Shown in pieces: positions 48,501 to 59,400 of a stretch of 64,000 nt of DNA. A program made the translations under genes and the position numbers. Each line of letters opens with the position of its first letter. The first letter of the stretch is position 1. The stretch is from Shinisaurus crocodilurus (lineage: Eukaryota; Chordata; Lepidosauria; Squamata; Shinisauridae): positions 303,060,063 through 303,124,062 of the forward strand of contig CM037877.1 in the NCBI GenBank assembly GCA_021292165.1. The letters run 5' to 3'. Below the pieces are notes generated by a model. The model was not told where the DNA came from. It saw only the letters and a list, made by a program, of their open reading frames with translations, and ran no database searches.

Positions 48501-51500
48501 GGCTAAGGCAAGGCGCTGGGGACCTCGGAGAAGGCCCGCCCCAGCACCTGCTACCCCCTTAGCATTGAACCCGCGCAGAAGACCAGGTTGTCGGTCTTCC
48601 ACTTAAATGTTGAGCCGTGGGCAAGAAAGCTAAAACCATAGCAATAAGCTCTGAATCCTGGCTCCAATCTGCTCGCAAATAACTCAGCGATCTTAACCTG
48701 TCTACTCCAATCGGAGATTGCCCCCGATGAACCAGCGTTAACACAACTGCAAAGGATGCTGGGAGTCTGGTTAAATACTTTCAAGGAACAGCCTTCCCTT
48801 TTTCAGCTGTAACACAATTTGGCTCCTCTTGCCCGCAGTTCTATTCCTATTGGCTACTGTTTGCTTTGTTGATCATCCTGCCTCAATAACTGGCTTTGGG
48901 GGGGGGGTCCAGCTCTGTAAGCAGCTGAAAGATGACAGAAGGGAATACAGATGGTTGGGCAGGAACAGCAGCTAATCCACATCCAAGAAGAGAAGCCTCA
49001 AACAATTGGTTCTGCCCCCAGGCAAAGAAAACAACACCACAGCCTCCCCCCCCAACACACACACAAACAGGCGGGGGGGGGGGGGGGGGCGGGATGGACC
49101 GGACATCTAATCCCTAGCAGACACCCTCCATTACTACCTACTTTCTGCAGATGAACACACACAATCAGCAGACTGCAAAACCACCCCGAATTTGCACTTG
49201 TCAGGAGAGCAATGAAAAGCACATTCCAAGCTTGAAATCAATGCTACAGAGCAGGCCTGCCAGCACAAACATATTTTAATTTTAATTTAAAAGAACATTT
49301 CTTTCTAGCAAAATATGGCATGATTTGTCCCACTCACATCCTTATGATCTTATAAAGGGCTTTAACAAGGGGACCATCAGACAAAATCCTGGAGATCAAG
49401 GGCTGTTAGTCATGATAGCTTACAACCCCACCCACTCCAGTTTCAGGAGAATACCTCCACTTGCCTGCAGTTGGGGAGAAACAATAGGAAAAAGCAATCA
49501 TCACCCTGGCCTGCTTTCAGGCTTCCCCAGGGCATCTGACTGGCGCCTGTGGAAGACAAAGAGCTGGAGTTCATGGGCCTCTAGTTTGAATCAGAAAGGC
49601 AGTTCTTATATTCTTAAAAATTATGTTACCCGCTGAGAAAAGAGAGTTGGCATCAGATGACGTTTTCCTCATCAAACCTTGAGGTCAGCAATGTTTTTTT
49701 AAAATGATAGAACAGATTTGGAGATAGCTATCATATCTTGGATTAGTGGCCAACTGCATGTCATAGATCATAGAGTTGGAAGGAGCCTACAAGGCCATCG
49801 AGTCCAACCGCCCTGCTGCTCAGTGCAGGAAACTAGAGGAGGGGGTCTCCCATCCATAATTATGGTTGTGCCCATTTCTATTCCAGCCTTCTCCCAACCT
49901 GGCACCCTCCAGATGTGTTGGACTGCAACTCTCATAATTCCCAGCCAGGTTGTTCCCTGGTGAGATGCTGTTCCCCCATCCCCACCTTATTAAGGTCCCA
50001 GAGTGACCATGCAAGTTAAAAGACGCCCCTCACCTTCCATCAGACACTGTAGCCTTGGCATTAGCACCCAGAAACCCAGGGAAGCGGGACAAGTCATAAA
50101 CACTGGGCTTAACTCTGTGATTGAAGGCTACAGCCAATGGCCTCCCCATGCTGTTGTAGGCCCTGCAAGGTAAAATTTTTGATCCAAGGGCAAGGACAGG
50201 CAGCTAGGGTGGCATGACACGGTGGAGGGGAGGACCAGGGAAAGAACAGTTTAACCGGCACAATTTAACTGGCAGAGCTCAAAAGCTCCTCTCAAGCAAT
50301 GACATATGGTTTTTCAGACCCTCTTGCACAAATGCATTCTTGTAGCCACCTCACCCCAACTCCAGCCTCATATAGCTGCTTTTAAAACTATTGGGAGCTT
50401 TAAAATGTGAGGTTTGGTGGAGTGGAAGCACTACTCCAAATACGCAAAGAGAAGCCAAGCTTCATGCATGAATGTCCACTTCTCACGAGATACTTCCCAT
50501 AATGCTTCTTAAATAGCCAAACCTGTACATGCTTTAATGAGAGCCTGAAGACCATCAACAGCAGCCAGGCGGGGCAAAATGAGCAGTCCGTCCATCCCTG
50601 CATCCCATCTCCAAGGGAGACTAAGAAGCAACAGGGCAGTAAAGAAGCGGCTCATCCTCTTGCTTCTTCTCAGCAGTTAGAAGACTGAGGGAGATTTGTG
50701 TTTGTTTCTGTTGGCTATACAAGTTAAATAACTCCTGATGTAAAGATCCTACATAAATTTGTCAAATCCTTGGCCAAGCCGCATCCTGAAGCAGAGAGTT
50801 CCCCTGTCTCCCCCTCCCCCACAACAAATGCATCTGTGAGACTATCTGGAGCAGTGTTCTCCAACCTTGGGTCCCCAGATGTTTTTGGCCTACAACTCCC
50901 AGCATGCCCCAGCCAGCTAACACTGCTCCAGATAGTCTCACAGATGCATTTGTTGTGGGGGAGGGGGAGACAGGGGAACTCTCTGCTTCAGGATGCGGCT
51001 TGGCCAAGGATTTGACAAATTTATGTAGGATCTTTACATCAGGAGTTATTTAACTTGTATAGCCAACAGAAACAGCTATGCTGGCTGGGGCATACTGGGA
51101 GTTGTAGGCCAAAAACATCTGGGGACCCAAGGTTGGAGAACACTGATCTGGAGGGATGGCAACTGCAGTAAGTCACAAACCAAGGATTCAGGGATTGCGC
51201 ACGCACGCACACACACACACACACACACACACCACTAAAAAATCATAGAAAGATTGTCTGGATCCACACTACTGTGCCTAATGCTACAGCGCAACTCACA
51301 CCCCCTCCACACACACACCATGTTTGGGACAAAGACTGGCACTCAAGAAATATAGACACTCAGTCACAATGAGTAACACAAAAGAGCAGCCAGCACCCTT
51401 CCAATAAAGCCGCACCCAGAGAGGCAGTTCTGATTTCAGACCTATGACAGCAGCATCCAAGCTAAGGAAGAAAAAACATAGTTATGGAAAAAGAGGACAG

Positions 51501-53131
51501 AGATGAGATCCCAGTCATATTTGGACTGGAAAAATGAATCACTCAGCATAACAAAAGAATTGTGCTGAAATGTTAAGTGTTTGGGTTTTGGAAGACACAA
51601 ATCAATTGGGGTGGTCCAAAACAGTTTCCACCTAATTCATCTGACAAGTTTCCAGTGGATCAGGAAGTGTCCTAACTGCATACTCAGGCCCCCTTCCCAG
51701 CTGGAGGTGAAGGAATGTATTATGTCCACTTCTTTAGAGGAAGTCAATTGCAGTTTATTAAGGTCACCGTACAAACTTGGCATATGCCAAGCATAGGATG
51801 CTGAATTAGGGTCAGAAGTCAACAAGGATTTTGCCTAAAGAGAGATGGACTCACAAATCCTCTCACAGCCTGTTCCTAAATGGCAATCAAGGAAAATAAA
51901 TGTATAGAAAACCATAGAAAACCCCAGAAAATCATAGATCAGAGTCAGCACTCCCCAAACTAGAAAGTTACCATTTGAGTAGTTCGGTAGACATGCATGT
52001 GGGGATGATGCCTAGATAGTGGTCATGCTGTTAGGGTAGTACTTTGGACAAGGATCCCTCCCAACTTCATTATTCTCTGCTCACCTTATCCAGGATGAGA
52101 GCTAGTGCCCCCTAGGGTAGGGAAAACACATACTCCATTCCCAGCTCCCTAGCCCAGGTTGGAGTAGTGGCCATCACCAGACATGCTGCTGAACTCCTTT
52201 GACTTACATAAAAAACTAACACCCTCCATCAAGCATGGGAAGGCCATCAACTTGGTGCCAATACTTACAGTGTAACAGAATATTGGCTGCCCCCTAGGAA
52301 GCCGTATTTGTCGGTCTTACGGTATGCCAATCCATTGATCTCAGAATCCGAACCCAAGGAGCTAGCATCATCAAGGAATCCAGGGCCAGTCAGTGACTCC
52401 AATGTGCCAGACATGAGGCTGACAGAATCCAAGTAGCTCAAGGTGTCAGGAGCTGGAGGGGCCCTGCATGCCAGGGGCCCCAGACTGGACTGGGAACCCA
52501 TGTCCTGGGGTGGCTGTGGGGTGGCAAGATCATGGGGGGCCAAACCGTCTGGAGTTGTGGGTGGAGACTTCTCTGGTGGTGTCACAGGGCTAGGTGCCAC
52601 TACCACAACTGTCGGTGATGCCGGCGGAACTGGGAGGGACTTCACCATGGTCTCTTTAGGCAAATCTACAGGTGATGACATCATCCCAACATCATGAGAT
52701 GACATCACTGATGTTCCATTTACCGTTACCGTGGAAGGCATGGGCGCCACCGAATTGGCCACAGGTACCGTCTTCCCAGAAGGCCTGTCTCCCACTGGAA
52801 TAATGTCGGCAGCTATGGTTTCAGATGCCACCTGCACAGATGCCATACTTCCATTATCGTTGGCCACAAGCGACATCTCTGAGGTCATCACGGTTAATGT
52901 CATCTCTGTAGCAATGCACGGTGCTGCTGTTGTGGCGCTGGTCGGCATGGTTGCTTCCACGGTTTCCATTGTTACTGCCTTGGCTGTTGCCAGGGGAGAA
53001 GTTGACATGCTGTCTCCTGACACTCCTAATGCCACAGGAGCTGGCCCCATCCCCTTGAGAGTATGGAGAACTGAACGAGGGGTATTATACCGAGGTGGGG
53101 GTGATGGGGGATCCCCAGAACCGGTCTCCAT
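36551..53131 (-). CDS. TBC1D10B: TBC1 domain family member 10B, nine exons
   Basis: Exons in transcript order: 53131-52269, 45010-44911, 44754-44647, 44155-44049, 43454-43340, 42386-42321, 40215-40026, 38787-38633, 37255-36551. They encode 802 residues (human about 808), all with GT-AG introns in matching phase. The protein is a Rab GAP; relatives act on Rab35, Rab27A, Rab3 and Rab8. Residues 1-270 are low-complexity, rich in Thr, Val, Pro and Met. A conserved block [16 protein letters not shown] precedes the TBC domain (about 328-545), which keeps the Arg finger (IEKDLHR, Arg378) and the Gln finger (GYCQ, Gln415). A Lys/Glu/Arg-rich helix follows (about 690-780). The end, DTYF, is a probable PDZ ligand, as in TBC1D10A. 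The start METGSG is the first ATG in frame, with G at -3 and +4; the codon 27 bases upstream is TTG. CD2BP2 lies downstream in the same orientation as in mammals. Confidence 0.95.
38036..38590. repeat. inverted pair of a dispersed repeat with a MITE inside
   Basis: The left arm (about 38036-38180, minus) and right arm (about 38310-38590, plus) carry the same repeat, including 'gatgaagtggaca' and 'gtctttaaggtgc', facing each other. The right arm is split by the MITE at 38414-38557. It lies in a TBC1D10B intron. The repeat class is not assigned. Confidence 0.6.
38414..38557. mobile_element. hairpin MITE, CAGTGTTCTCC family, perfect 8-bp duplication
   Basis: Ends CAGTGTTCTCC and GGAGAACACGG; target duplication TGTTAGTC at 38406-38413 and 38558-38565 without mismatch. 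The interior is a long hairpin. The 8-bp duplication supports hAT mobilisation. Confidence 0.85.
39641..39670. repeat. perfect 30-bp palindrome
   Basis: Fifteen bases, AGCGTAAGCCACAGG, are followed without a spacer by their exact inverse complement. It ends next to the 5S-derived SINE at 39671. Confidence 0.95.
39671..39818 (+). mobile_element. 5S rRNA-derived SINE with CR1-like tail
   Basis: Positions 39690-39736 (ggaaagctaagcagggtcag, then cctggttattacttggatgg and gagac) match the internal promoter half of 5S rRNA closely. A tail ending ccttccaactctatgat follows, typical of CR1 LINE 3' ends in reptiles and birds. A second copy with the same junction and tail is at 49741-49855 on the minus strand, so this is a family and not a chance 5S pseudogene. 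The layout is like SINE3 elements. Confidence 0.75.
41136..41227. mobile_element. short hairpin MITE, CAGTGTTCTCC family, perfect 8-bp duplication
   Basis: Ends CAGTGTTCTCC and GGAGAACACTG; target duplication CTTTACAG at 41128-41135 and 41228-41235. The central loop of the 144-bp form is missing. It lies in a TBC1D10B intron. Confidence 0.85.
42678..42983. mobile_element. hAT-like MITE
   Basis: Begins cagaggtaggaaacctcagg and ends gaggttccccacacctg, imperfect inverses. Related copies seem to lie near 40583-40858 and 45661-45968. Flanking 8-mers share only four bases. Confidence 0.5.
45338..46100 (-). mobile_element. nested repeats: tRNA-type SINE split by CORE-SINE and MITE
   Basis: A tRNA-Ala-like SINE starts at 45338-45393 and resumes at 45976-46100. 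Between the parts lie a complete minus-strand CORE-SINE (about 45400-45636) and a hAT-like MITE (about 45661-45968). All of this is in TBC1D10B intron 1. Confidence 0.6.
47674..48603 (+). mobile_element. solo LTR of the element A/B gypsy family
   Basis: 930 bases from TGTGG to CCACT, with TAAAT on both sides (47669-47673 and 48604-48608). This perfect 5-bp duplication fixes the true LTR end as ...CCACT. It is in the opposite orientation to TBC1D10B, within intron 1, and contains an AATAAA near 48455. Confidence 0.9.
48609..49740. other. TBC1D10B intron 1, unassigned sequence
   Basis: No coding content. A run of 17 G lies at 49073-49089 next to a CA run. The stretch 48610-48890 could be part of an older LTR into which the solo LTR inserted, but no ends are visible. 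Confidence 0.35.
49741..49855 (-). mobile_element. 5S-derived SINE, 3' part
   Basis: On the minus strand it has tggatgggagac from the 5S portion, then the same 'cctcctctagtttcctgca' linker and CR1-like end seen at 39671-39818. Confidence 0.7.
50703..51074. repeat. perfect inverted repeat, 156-bp arms, 60-bp spacer
   Basis: Bases 50703-50858 are the exact inverse complement of 50919-51074, with no mismatch in 156. The 60-bp spacer is the left half of a CAGTGTTCTCC hairpin MITE; the right half follows the second arm. The left arm is the host flank plus the first 7 bases of the MITE. Confidence 0.95.
50852..51145. mobile_element. hairpin MITE interrupted by an inverted copy of its own flank
   Basis: CAGTGTTCTCC at the left, GGAGAACACTG at the right, and a perfect 8-bp duplication ATCTGGAG at 50844-50851 and 51146-51153. 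Without the 156-base insert it would be about 138 bases, like the copy at 38414-38557. Confidence 0.85.
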
Positions 53132-53960
53132 AACAACAATGCCCCCCCTCCCCCCCAATGGGGGGGATGCGGCCTAGTCACCCAGCCAAAGCCTGAATTA
53201 TGGTGGGGGGGAGAAGAGGGGGAGGAAGCTCAAGGCCTCGCGCTCCCCCCCTGCCTAGACGGCAGCAGCAGTAAGAGAGGCAACCACCCCAAGCTGCGCA
53301 CGCACCTCCAAACCGCCCAGGCAGGAATTCAGCCAATGAACGTCAAAGAGGAACATAAATTTAGCCAATCACGAAAGAGGAAGGAAAAGGGGCGGTGAGG
53401 GCTTGGTGACGAGAAAAGAGAGCTGTGGACAGAGAACCAATCGGAATAGTGGGACATGGTACACAGCCAATCCGTAAGGGAATTAGGAGACGGCAAGCAA
53501 AATGAGGAAGGGCGGCGATAAGAAACTCAATCAAAAGGTGGGACTAGCGGGAAGTGTCTGCCAATCAGAGATAGCTACCCAGAACCAGAAATCCGTTTGC
53601 TTAGCCGCGAGACCTGGGAAGCAAGACCTATCGGAATAGAGCTGAATGTAGTCATTGTAGGAAGGAAAAGAAGGCGTGCGCTTAAATAATAATTCAGCCA
53701 ATGGGAAGAAGAACCGGCAAGGACTCTCCAATCACCAGCGCCAGCGAAAATTACCCCTGTAAAGTCGCGAGCGCACGTGATGTTTATCGCCAGCCAACGC
53801 AGAGTAAAAGCGACGGCTTCCGTCAAATCAAGCGGCAGCCATACGCGTCACCTTTTTTGAGTAGCGTGCCTGTGAACCAATGGAACACCAGGATGTGAAT
53901 ATGGGCGCGAATTTTTGTGACGTTGACCATTAAAGGCCAGAGATATTTCTGTAGGCGTGT
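53132..53960 (-). promoter_or_regulatory. TBC1D10B promoter region with eight CCAAT boxes
   Basis: CCAAT occurs on the plus strand at 53333, 53365, 53437, 53467, 53561, 53698, 53728 and 53877 (first base). All are in one orientation, so they read ATTGG toward TBC1D10B. A decayed ninth copy may be at about 53626. Three pairs are 30-32 bases apart. Also present are CACGTG at 53774-53779 and TGACGT near 53918. There is no TATA box. NF-Y is the expected binder. No gene was found on the other side. Confidence 0.7.
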
Positions 53961-55279
53961 GAGGTATTCCAGGATTAGCTAATAATGGCGACCGGGGGCG
54001 GGCAGATGTTTAATTGACATTCTCCTGTGCCATCCAAAGTTAAAGCTGAGTAAGGCATCTGAGTGTCACAGTCAGGGGCCAATAAGGTTACGTATTGGGG
54101 GGGGATGGATTGAAATAATCATCATCATCAGGCGATCACTCGTGACCGAGTAAGATTGTCTTCCGGGATAAAAGCCTACAACTCCCAGCATTGGCACCAC
54201 GGTTGACGAAGGGGAGCGTCTAATGGGAATGTTTCAGGGGGCACCGCCTAAAATTTCTTTACAAGAACTTGACCAAAGTCTCAGCAGCCTTTGCGCTCGT
54301 GTCCTGCGCTCATGCTTGATAGCCGCGCTGTTCTGCAGGGCGCGAGACTTCCAGGGTCCTGTCTCTCACAAAGGGAGGGAGCCTTAACGCAGGATCAGTG
54401 CTGGTTAGGCGCGTTAGTCCGTTGCCGAAACATTGCTTCTTCCTTTACCAAAAATACGACGCGCCCTTTCTGCCCCTTAAGCAAAAACTCTTGTCCGTGC
54501 ACTTGTCATTTGTCACCTTGGCTACTGCAGTATTCATCCGTGGCGCTGCTAGGGTAGGACTACCGGGCACAGGTCTGGGGCCCCGCAGTCCAGGGAGTCC
54601 CTGAAAGGCAGAGTCCCGTCAACTGCAGTCGCTGCAACATCTTTCTTTGTGTTGTTGCTTTTCACGCAGCGTGCATGTGGAGTGAAGCTCCAGTCAGTCA
54701 GGCCTGCCATTGTCAGTTCGCAGAGTGCAGTGTCCAGAGGTACTCTGGAAACTGACAACGGTGGGCATGAACTGAGTGGAGCTTCGCCTCACACACCTGG
54801 TCTGTAAAAAGGGCAGAAAGAAAGGGAAAGGTGCCAGCCACCTAATTTTGGAGGTGGGGAGGGTGACCACGGGGAGGGGGAGGAGGACTGGGTTCCTCTT
54901 TCTTAAAAGCTTTTTACAGAGGTTTGAGCATGCGTGGGAGCCAGAATTGTAAAAAGTTCTTAAGAAAAAAATAAAAGGGGTATCTGTTTGTTACACACAA
55001 ACGCGCACGCACGCCATTTAACAGGTGATGGGAAAGAATGGGTCCCTTTTTATTTTTGTGGAGGAAGAGGGGGGGGCTGGCTGACCCGCCAGACCTCCAC
55101 CCTTTCCTACTTCAAAGGAATCCCAGCACTTGCCACCATGTGGCCCGGAAGGGGGGGCTTCCTGGCCCGCCAGACCCCCAACCTTTCCTGCCTGCAAAGG
55201 AACCAAGACCCTCTGAGATCTCAAGATACCAGACTGCCAGCCTCAGCTGTCTGCAATCCTACTTGGATCTCTGTTTAGG
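53961..55279. other. intergenic, no gene recognised
   Basis: CpG-containing sequence to about 54800, then a two-fold repeat of an 80-base block near 55065-55205 ('cccgccagacc...ctttcct...aaaggaa'). No MYLPF, the next gene in human, is visible. Confidence 0.4.
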
Positions 55280-55476
55280 GACTCGTCTTCAATTTCTGTA
55301 ACCTGGATTTAGATACTGAACTCACAGAGCACTACAAAACCCATTTGGGGTGAAACCAAGACAAGGTTTATTCTGGTAGCATCTTACAACAAGATTAGGG
55401 AAATGAGAGAAGCACACAAAATAGAGAGACACTTTAGTACACAGTAAAGCTGCAAAACAATAAAACCTGATTCCTT
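55280..55476 (-). mobile_element. possible end of another LTR element
   Basis: The minus strand has AATAAA near 55365 followed by U5-like sequence. It abuts the truncated LTR of element B with no target duplication, so a deletion or recombination joined them. The assignment is weak. Confidence 0.35.
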
Positions 55477-56436
55477 AGTCCTGGGGGTGGGCCTTCTCCG
55501 AGGCCCCCCAGCGACTATCACCCTTAGCCTAGAACAAAGGGATAACTTATAGCCACAAAAGTATCTTTTATAAAACAAGTTTATTTACAAAATGACCTTC
55601 ACAAACCCAGACACACGCCAGCAATACAGCTTATCAGTACAGCACAAAGTAGCAAGCAAGAAGTCTCAAGGACACCGTGATTTCAGGGCTCTCAGCTAGT
55701 TAGTTCAGCTCGGGCTCCAGCAGAGGCCCGGTCAACCGCATGCTGCTAGCTGGGTTCCCGGCGGAGGTCCGGTCTACCCAAGCGGCTAGCTGGGTTCCCG
55801 GCGGAGGTCCGGTCTACCCAAGCGGCTAGTGAGTGATTTCAGCTTGGTTGCCCGGGGGTCCGGTCAACCCAAGCGGCCAGTGATTTCAGCTAGCTGGAGC
55901 ACGCCGGGTGCTGCTACCCAGGATTGCCGATCCCTTCGTTCCCTTACCCCAAGCATGGGGCAAGATTGCTGATCAGGTCCAACAACTCAGTTCCCTTGCG
56001 CAGGGTGTTTTATACCTTGGGTTTCAGGTAGCCCCTCCCTCTGCAATCAGGTGGGTGGCCAATCAGGTGGGTTGCCACCCTCCTCAGGTGGGCGGCCAAT
56101 CAGGTGGGTTGCCACCCTCCTCAGGTGGGTGGGGTCCCCTTGAAGCCACCTGCTTAATGGTCCCATCCTGTGGTGTTGAATGGCCCTTTCTTATGGGTGC
56201 CGAAATGTCTGCTCTGGCGAGGTATTCAAGTCTTATGTAGATGGGGCTGATATACGAGAGCATTGACGAACCTGGGGATGCTTCCTGCCTTCCCCCCTGG
56301 GGTGATTCTATGCAGATGTTGTTTGTCCCTGTTGGTCTCTGTGGAGACTGGCTGTCTCTGCCCCCTGGGTCTCCTTCACCCCACTTTGGTGAGTGTGTGT
56401 GTGTCAGAAAGGGGTTTTAGGTTGGCTTTCTCCACA
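55477..56436 (-). repeat. 3' LTR of gypsy element B, outer end truncated
   Basis: It has two copies of a roughly 40-base unit (55746-55825, around 'gctgggttcccggcggaggt'), whereas the 5' LTR has one. The terminal part seen at 61109-61163 is missing here. Confidence 0.85.
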
Positions 56437-59400
56437 TCTCCCCCCCGGGGAAAAGATGGCATTGGGGTCCAACACCCCAATTTCCCATCGACTTGCCCAT
56501 CACCTGAGAAAGCCCGGGAGAGTGCATCAGCCAAGACATTGTCCTTACCCTTGATGTGCTCAATTTCGAAGTCAAAGTCTTGCAATGCCAGACTCCACCG
56601 TAGGAGTTTTTGGTTGTTGCCCTTGACTCTATCTAACCAGCACAGGGGGGAATGGTCAGTCTGCAGGCGGAACCGTCTCCCCCAGAGGTAGGGGCGCAAC
56701 TTGGTGATGGCCCACACCACGGCCAGGCACTCCTTCTCAATGGTGGCAGGACTACGTTCTCTGGGCAGGAGCTTCTTGCTCAGGTATGCAACGGGGCGCA
56801 GCCCTTCTCCCACCTTCTCCTGTAACAACACTGCCCCCATCCCGGCCTCAGAGGCATCCGTCTGTAGAACGAAGGGGGATTCGAAGTCTGGGGCTTGCAG
56901 AATGGGAGCTGCCGTGAGGCAGGCTTTTAACCCGTCGAAAGCGGTCTGGCAAGCCGCGGTCCACTGGACCCTGTTCGGGTGGCGCTTCTTACAAAGATCA
57001 GTCAGAGGGGCGGCTAGCTACTGAAGTGTGGCACAAACTTCCGATAGTACCCTGCAAGTCCCAGAAAAGCCTGCACCTGTTTTTTGGTTGCGGGTTGGGG
57101 CCATTTCTGAACCGACTCGATCTTAGCTTCCATGGGTTTGATGCTCCCCCCTCCGACGCGATATCCAAGGTACTTAACCTCCCCTAGCCCCACCTGGCAC
57201 TTCTTTGCTTTCACCGTCAACCCAGCGTCCCGGATCCGCTGGAAGACCCGCCGGACATGCTGCAGATGCTGCTCCCAAGTGGAGCTAAAGATAGCTATGT
57301 CGTCCAGATAGGCACAGGCAAATTCTCCCAACCCGTTTAGCATTCCATTCACCAGCCTCTGAAAGGTTGCCGGACCATTCCGGACTCCGAAGGGAAGAGT
57401 GGTGAACTGGAATAAACCCAGGTGTGTGACAAAGGCAGACTTGAGCACAGCATCCGCGTCCAGCGGAACTTGCCAATAGCCCTTGGTGAGGTCTAGGGTG
57501 GTAATGTACTTGGCCCTCCCTAGCTTCTCCAGCAAGACATCCATGTTGGGGATGGGGTAGGGGTCAGGGACGGTCACCTTGTTGATTTTCCGATAGTCCA
57601 CACAGAACCGCACCCCCCCATCCTTTTTGGCCACCAGGACAATCGGGGAGGACCATGGGCTAGAACTAGGGACGATCACCCCTAGGTCTAGCATGGCTTT
57701 GACCTCCTCAGCAATGACTTGAGCGTGGGGTCCCACCGCCCGGTATGGCAGAGATTGCAGAGGGGGGCTGTCACCCGTTTGAATGGTGTGCTGGATGAGT
57801 GGGGTCCGCCCGGGGCGGTCTGAGAACATGGTCCCAAATTCATCCAGCACCCGCTTCATTTGCTCCCGCTGAGCCTCGGACAGGGCGGGTGACAGTGAGA
57901 TTTCTTCCATTCCCCCACCATCCCCCCATTCTCCCAACAGATCCCCATCAGCGAAATCCTTATCATTATGTTCCTTCACACAGCCCAGTCCCGCACCCCG
58001 GTCTACATACAATTTCAACATGTTCACATGAAACACTTTACATTTTCCAGGAGTCCCAGCAAAGAGTATTTTGTAGTTGACTGGTCCAAGTTTCTCAACT
58101 ACAGTCCCCGGACCCTCCCACTTAAGACACAGCTTGTCCGTTTTGAGGGTACGCAGAACCAACACTTTATCACCCACCTCAAAAGTCCGGGCTACTGCGG
58201 TTCTATCATACAGCTCCTTTTGCCGCTGCTGGGCTGCCTTCAGATGCTGTTGGGCGGCTTCTCGAATGCTGTGGAGGGTGTCCCGTAGCCGCCGCAGAAA
58301 AGTGTGAACCGGCACGGGCGAACTGCCGGCAGCCCCCTCCCATTCCTCCCGCAACAAAGCCAAGGGCCCCCGTAGTTCTCTACCAAACATCAGTTCATTC
58401 GGGGAAAACCCGAGGCTTTCCTGCGGAGCATCTCGGTAGGCAAAGAGGAGGTAGGGTAGGGCTTGGTCCCAAGTTCCCGGGTGACGGCTAGCGTACGCCC
58501 GGATCATTTCCCCCAAAGTCTGGTTGAAGCGTTCAACCAGTCCGTTGGTCTCGTGGTGGTAAGGCACCGAAGTTACATGGTCAACCCCCCCCAGGTCCCA
58601 CATCTTCTGGAACAGTTTAGATATGAACCCGGTGCCGCAGTCCGACACGACTGTGCGGGGCATTCCCAAGCGGGCAAAGAGAGAGAGCAGAGTCTTAGCC
58701 AGGCTGGCTGCAGAGATGGAGGCTAGCGCAAAAGCCTCTGCGTAGTGGGTGGCAAAGTCCACTACCGTCAGTACAAACTTTTTCCCCGTCTTGGTGGGCG
58801 GGTTCAGGGGACCCACTATGTCCATAGCAATCCGTTCAAAAGGGATCCCCACCACCGGAAAAGGCTGAAGGGGAGCTCTTGGGTGATCGCGATTGTGTCC
58901 CACTCGCTGGCACACATCGCAGGACCGACAGTAAGCCTTAATGTCGGAGGCGATCATGGGCCAGTAGAACCCCTCTGTAATTCGAGCTTGGGTCCGCTTT
59001 TGCCCCAGGTGTCCTCCCCATGCCACGTCGTGGGCGAGGTGCAACACGGCGCGGCGGTATCGTTGGGGAACCACCAGTTGCCTCTGCTTGCGCCCCGGTG
59101 CCACTTCCCCCTTTGGCTCGAACTCGCGGTACAAAGTTCCATTGTCCCAGATAAATCCTTCCGTGGCAAGGGATACCCCGGGGTCTTGGTTGGCCAGGGC
59201 GCGACACTCTCGCAGGGACGGGTCCAGCCGCTGGGCTTCCTTGAATTGGGCTTGTGTCCCAAAGTCTTTAGCCATCTGAGCAAACCCTTCGTCCTTCGGG
59301 GGCTCCGCTATGGCCTGGTTTTCCCCGGGGTGCCCCGCAGGGGATGGGGTCACCCCGGGTGGTGGAGGGGGCACGGGCTTAGGCTTTGGGACCGGTGCGG

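Noticed and set aside
50770..51015. Two frames on opposite strands giving the same protein
   Set aside because: This results from the perfect inverted repeat, not from real genes.
53132..53158. Longer N-terminus for TBC1D10B
   Set aside because: The upstream in-frame codon is TTG. The first ATG, at 53131, matches the expected start and has a strong context.
53961..55279. A gene driven divergently from the TBC1D10B promoter
   Set aside because: No exon with recognisable coding content or conserved splice sites was found; the expected neighbour MYLPF is not in the window.
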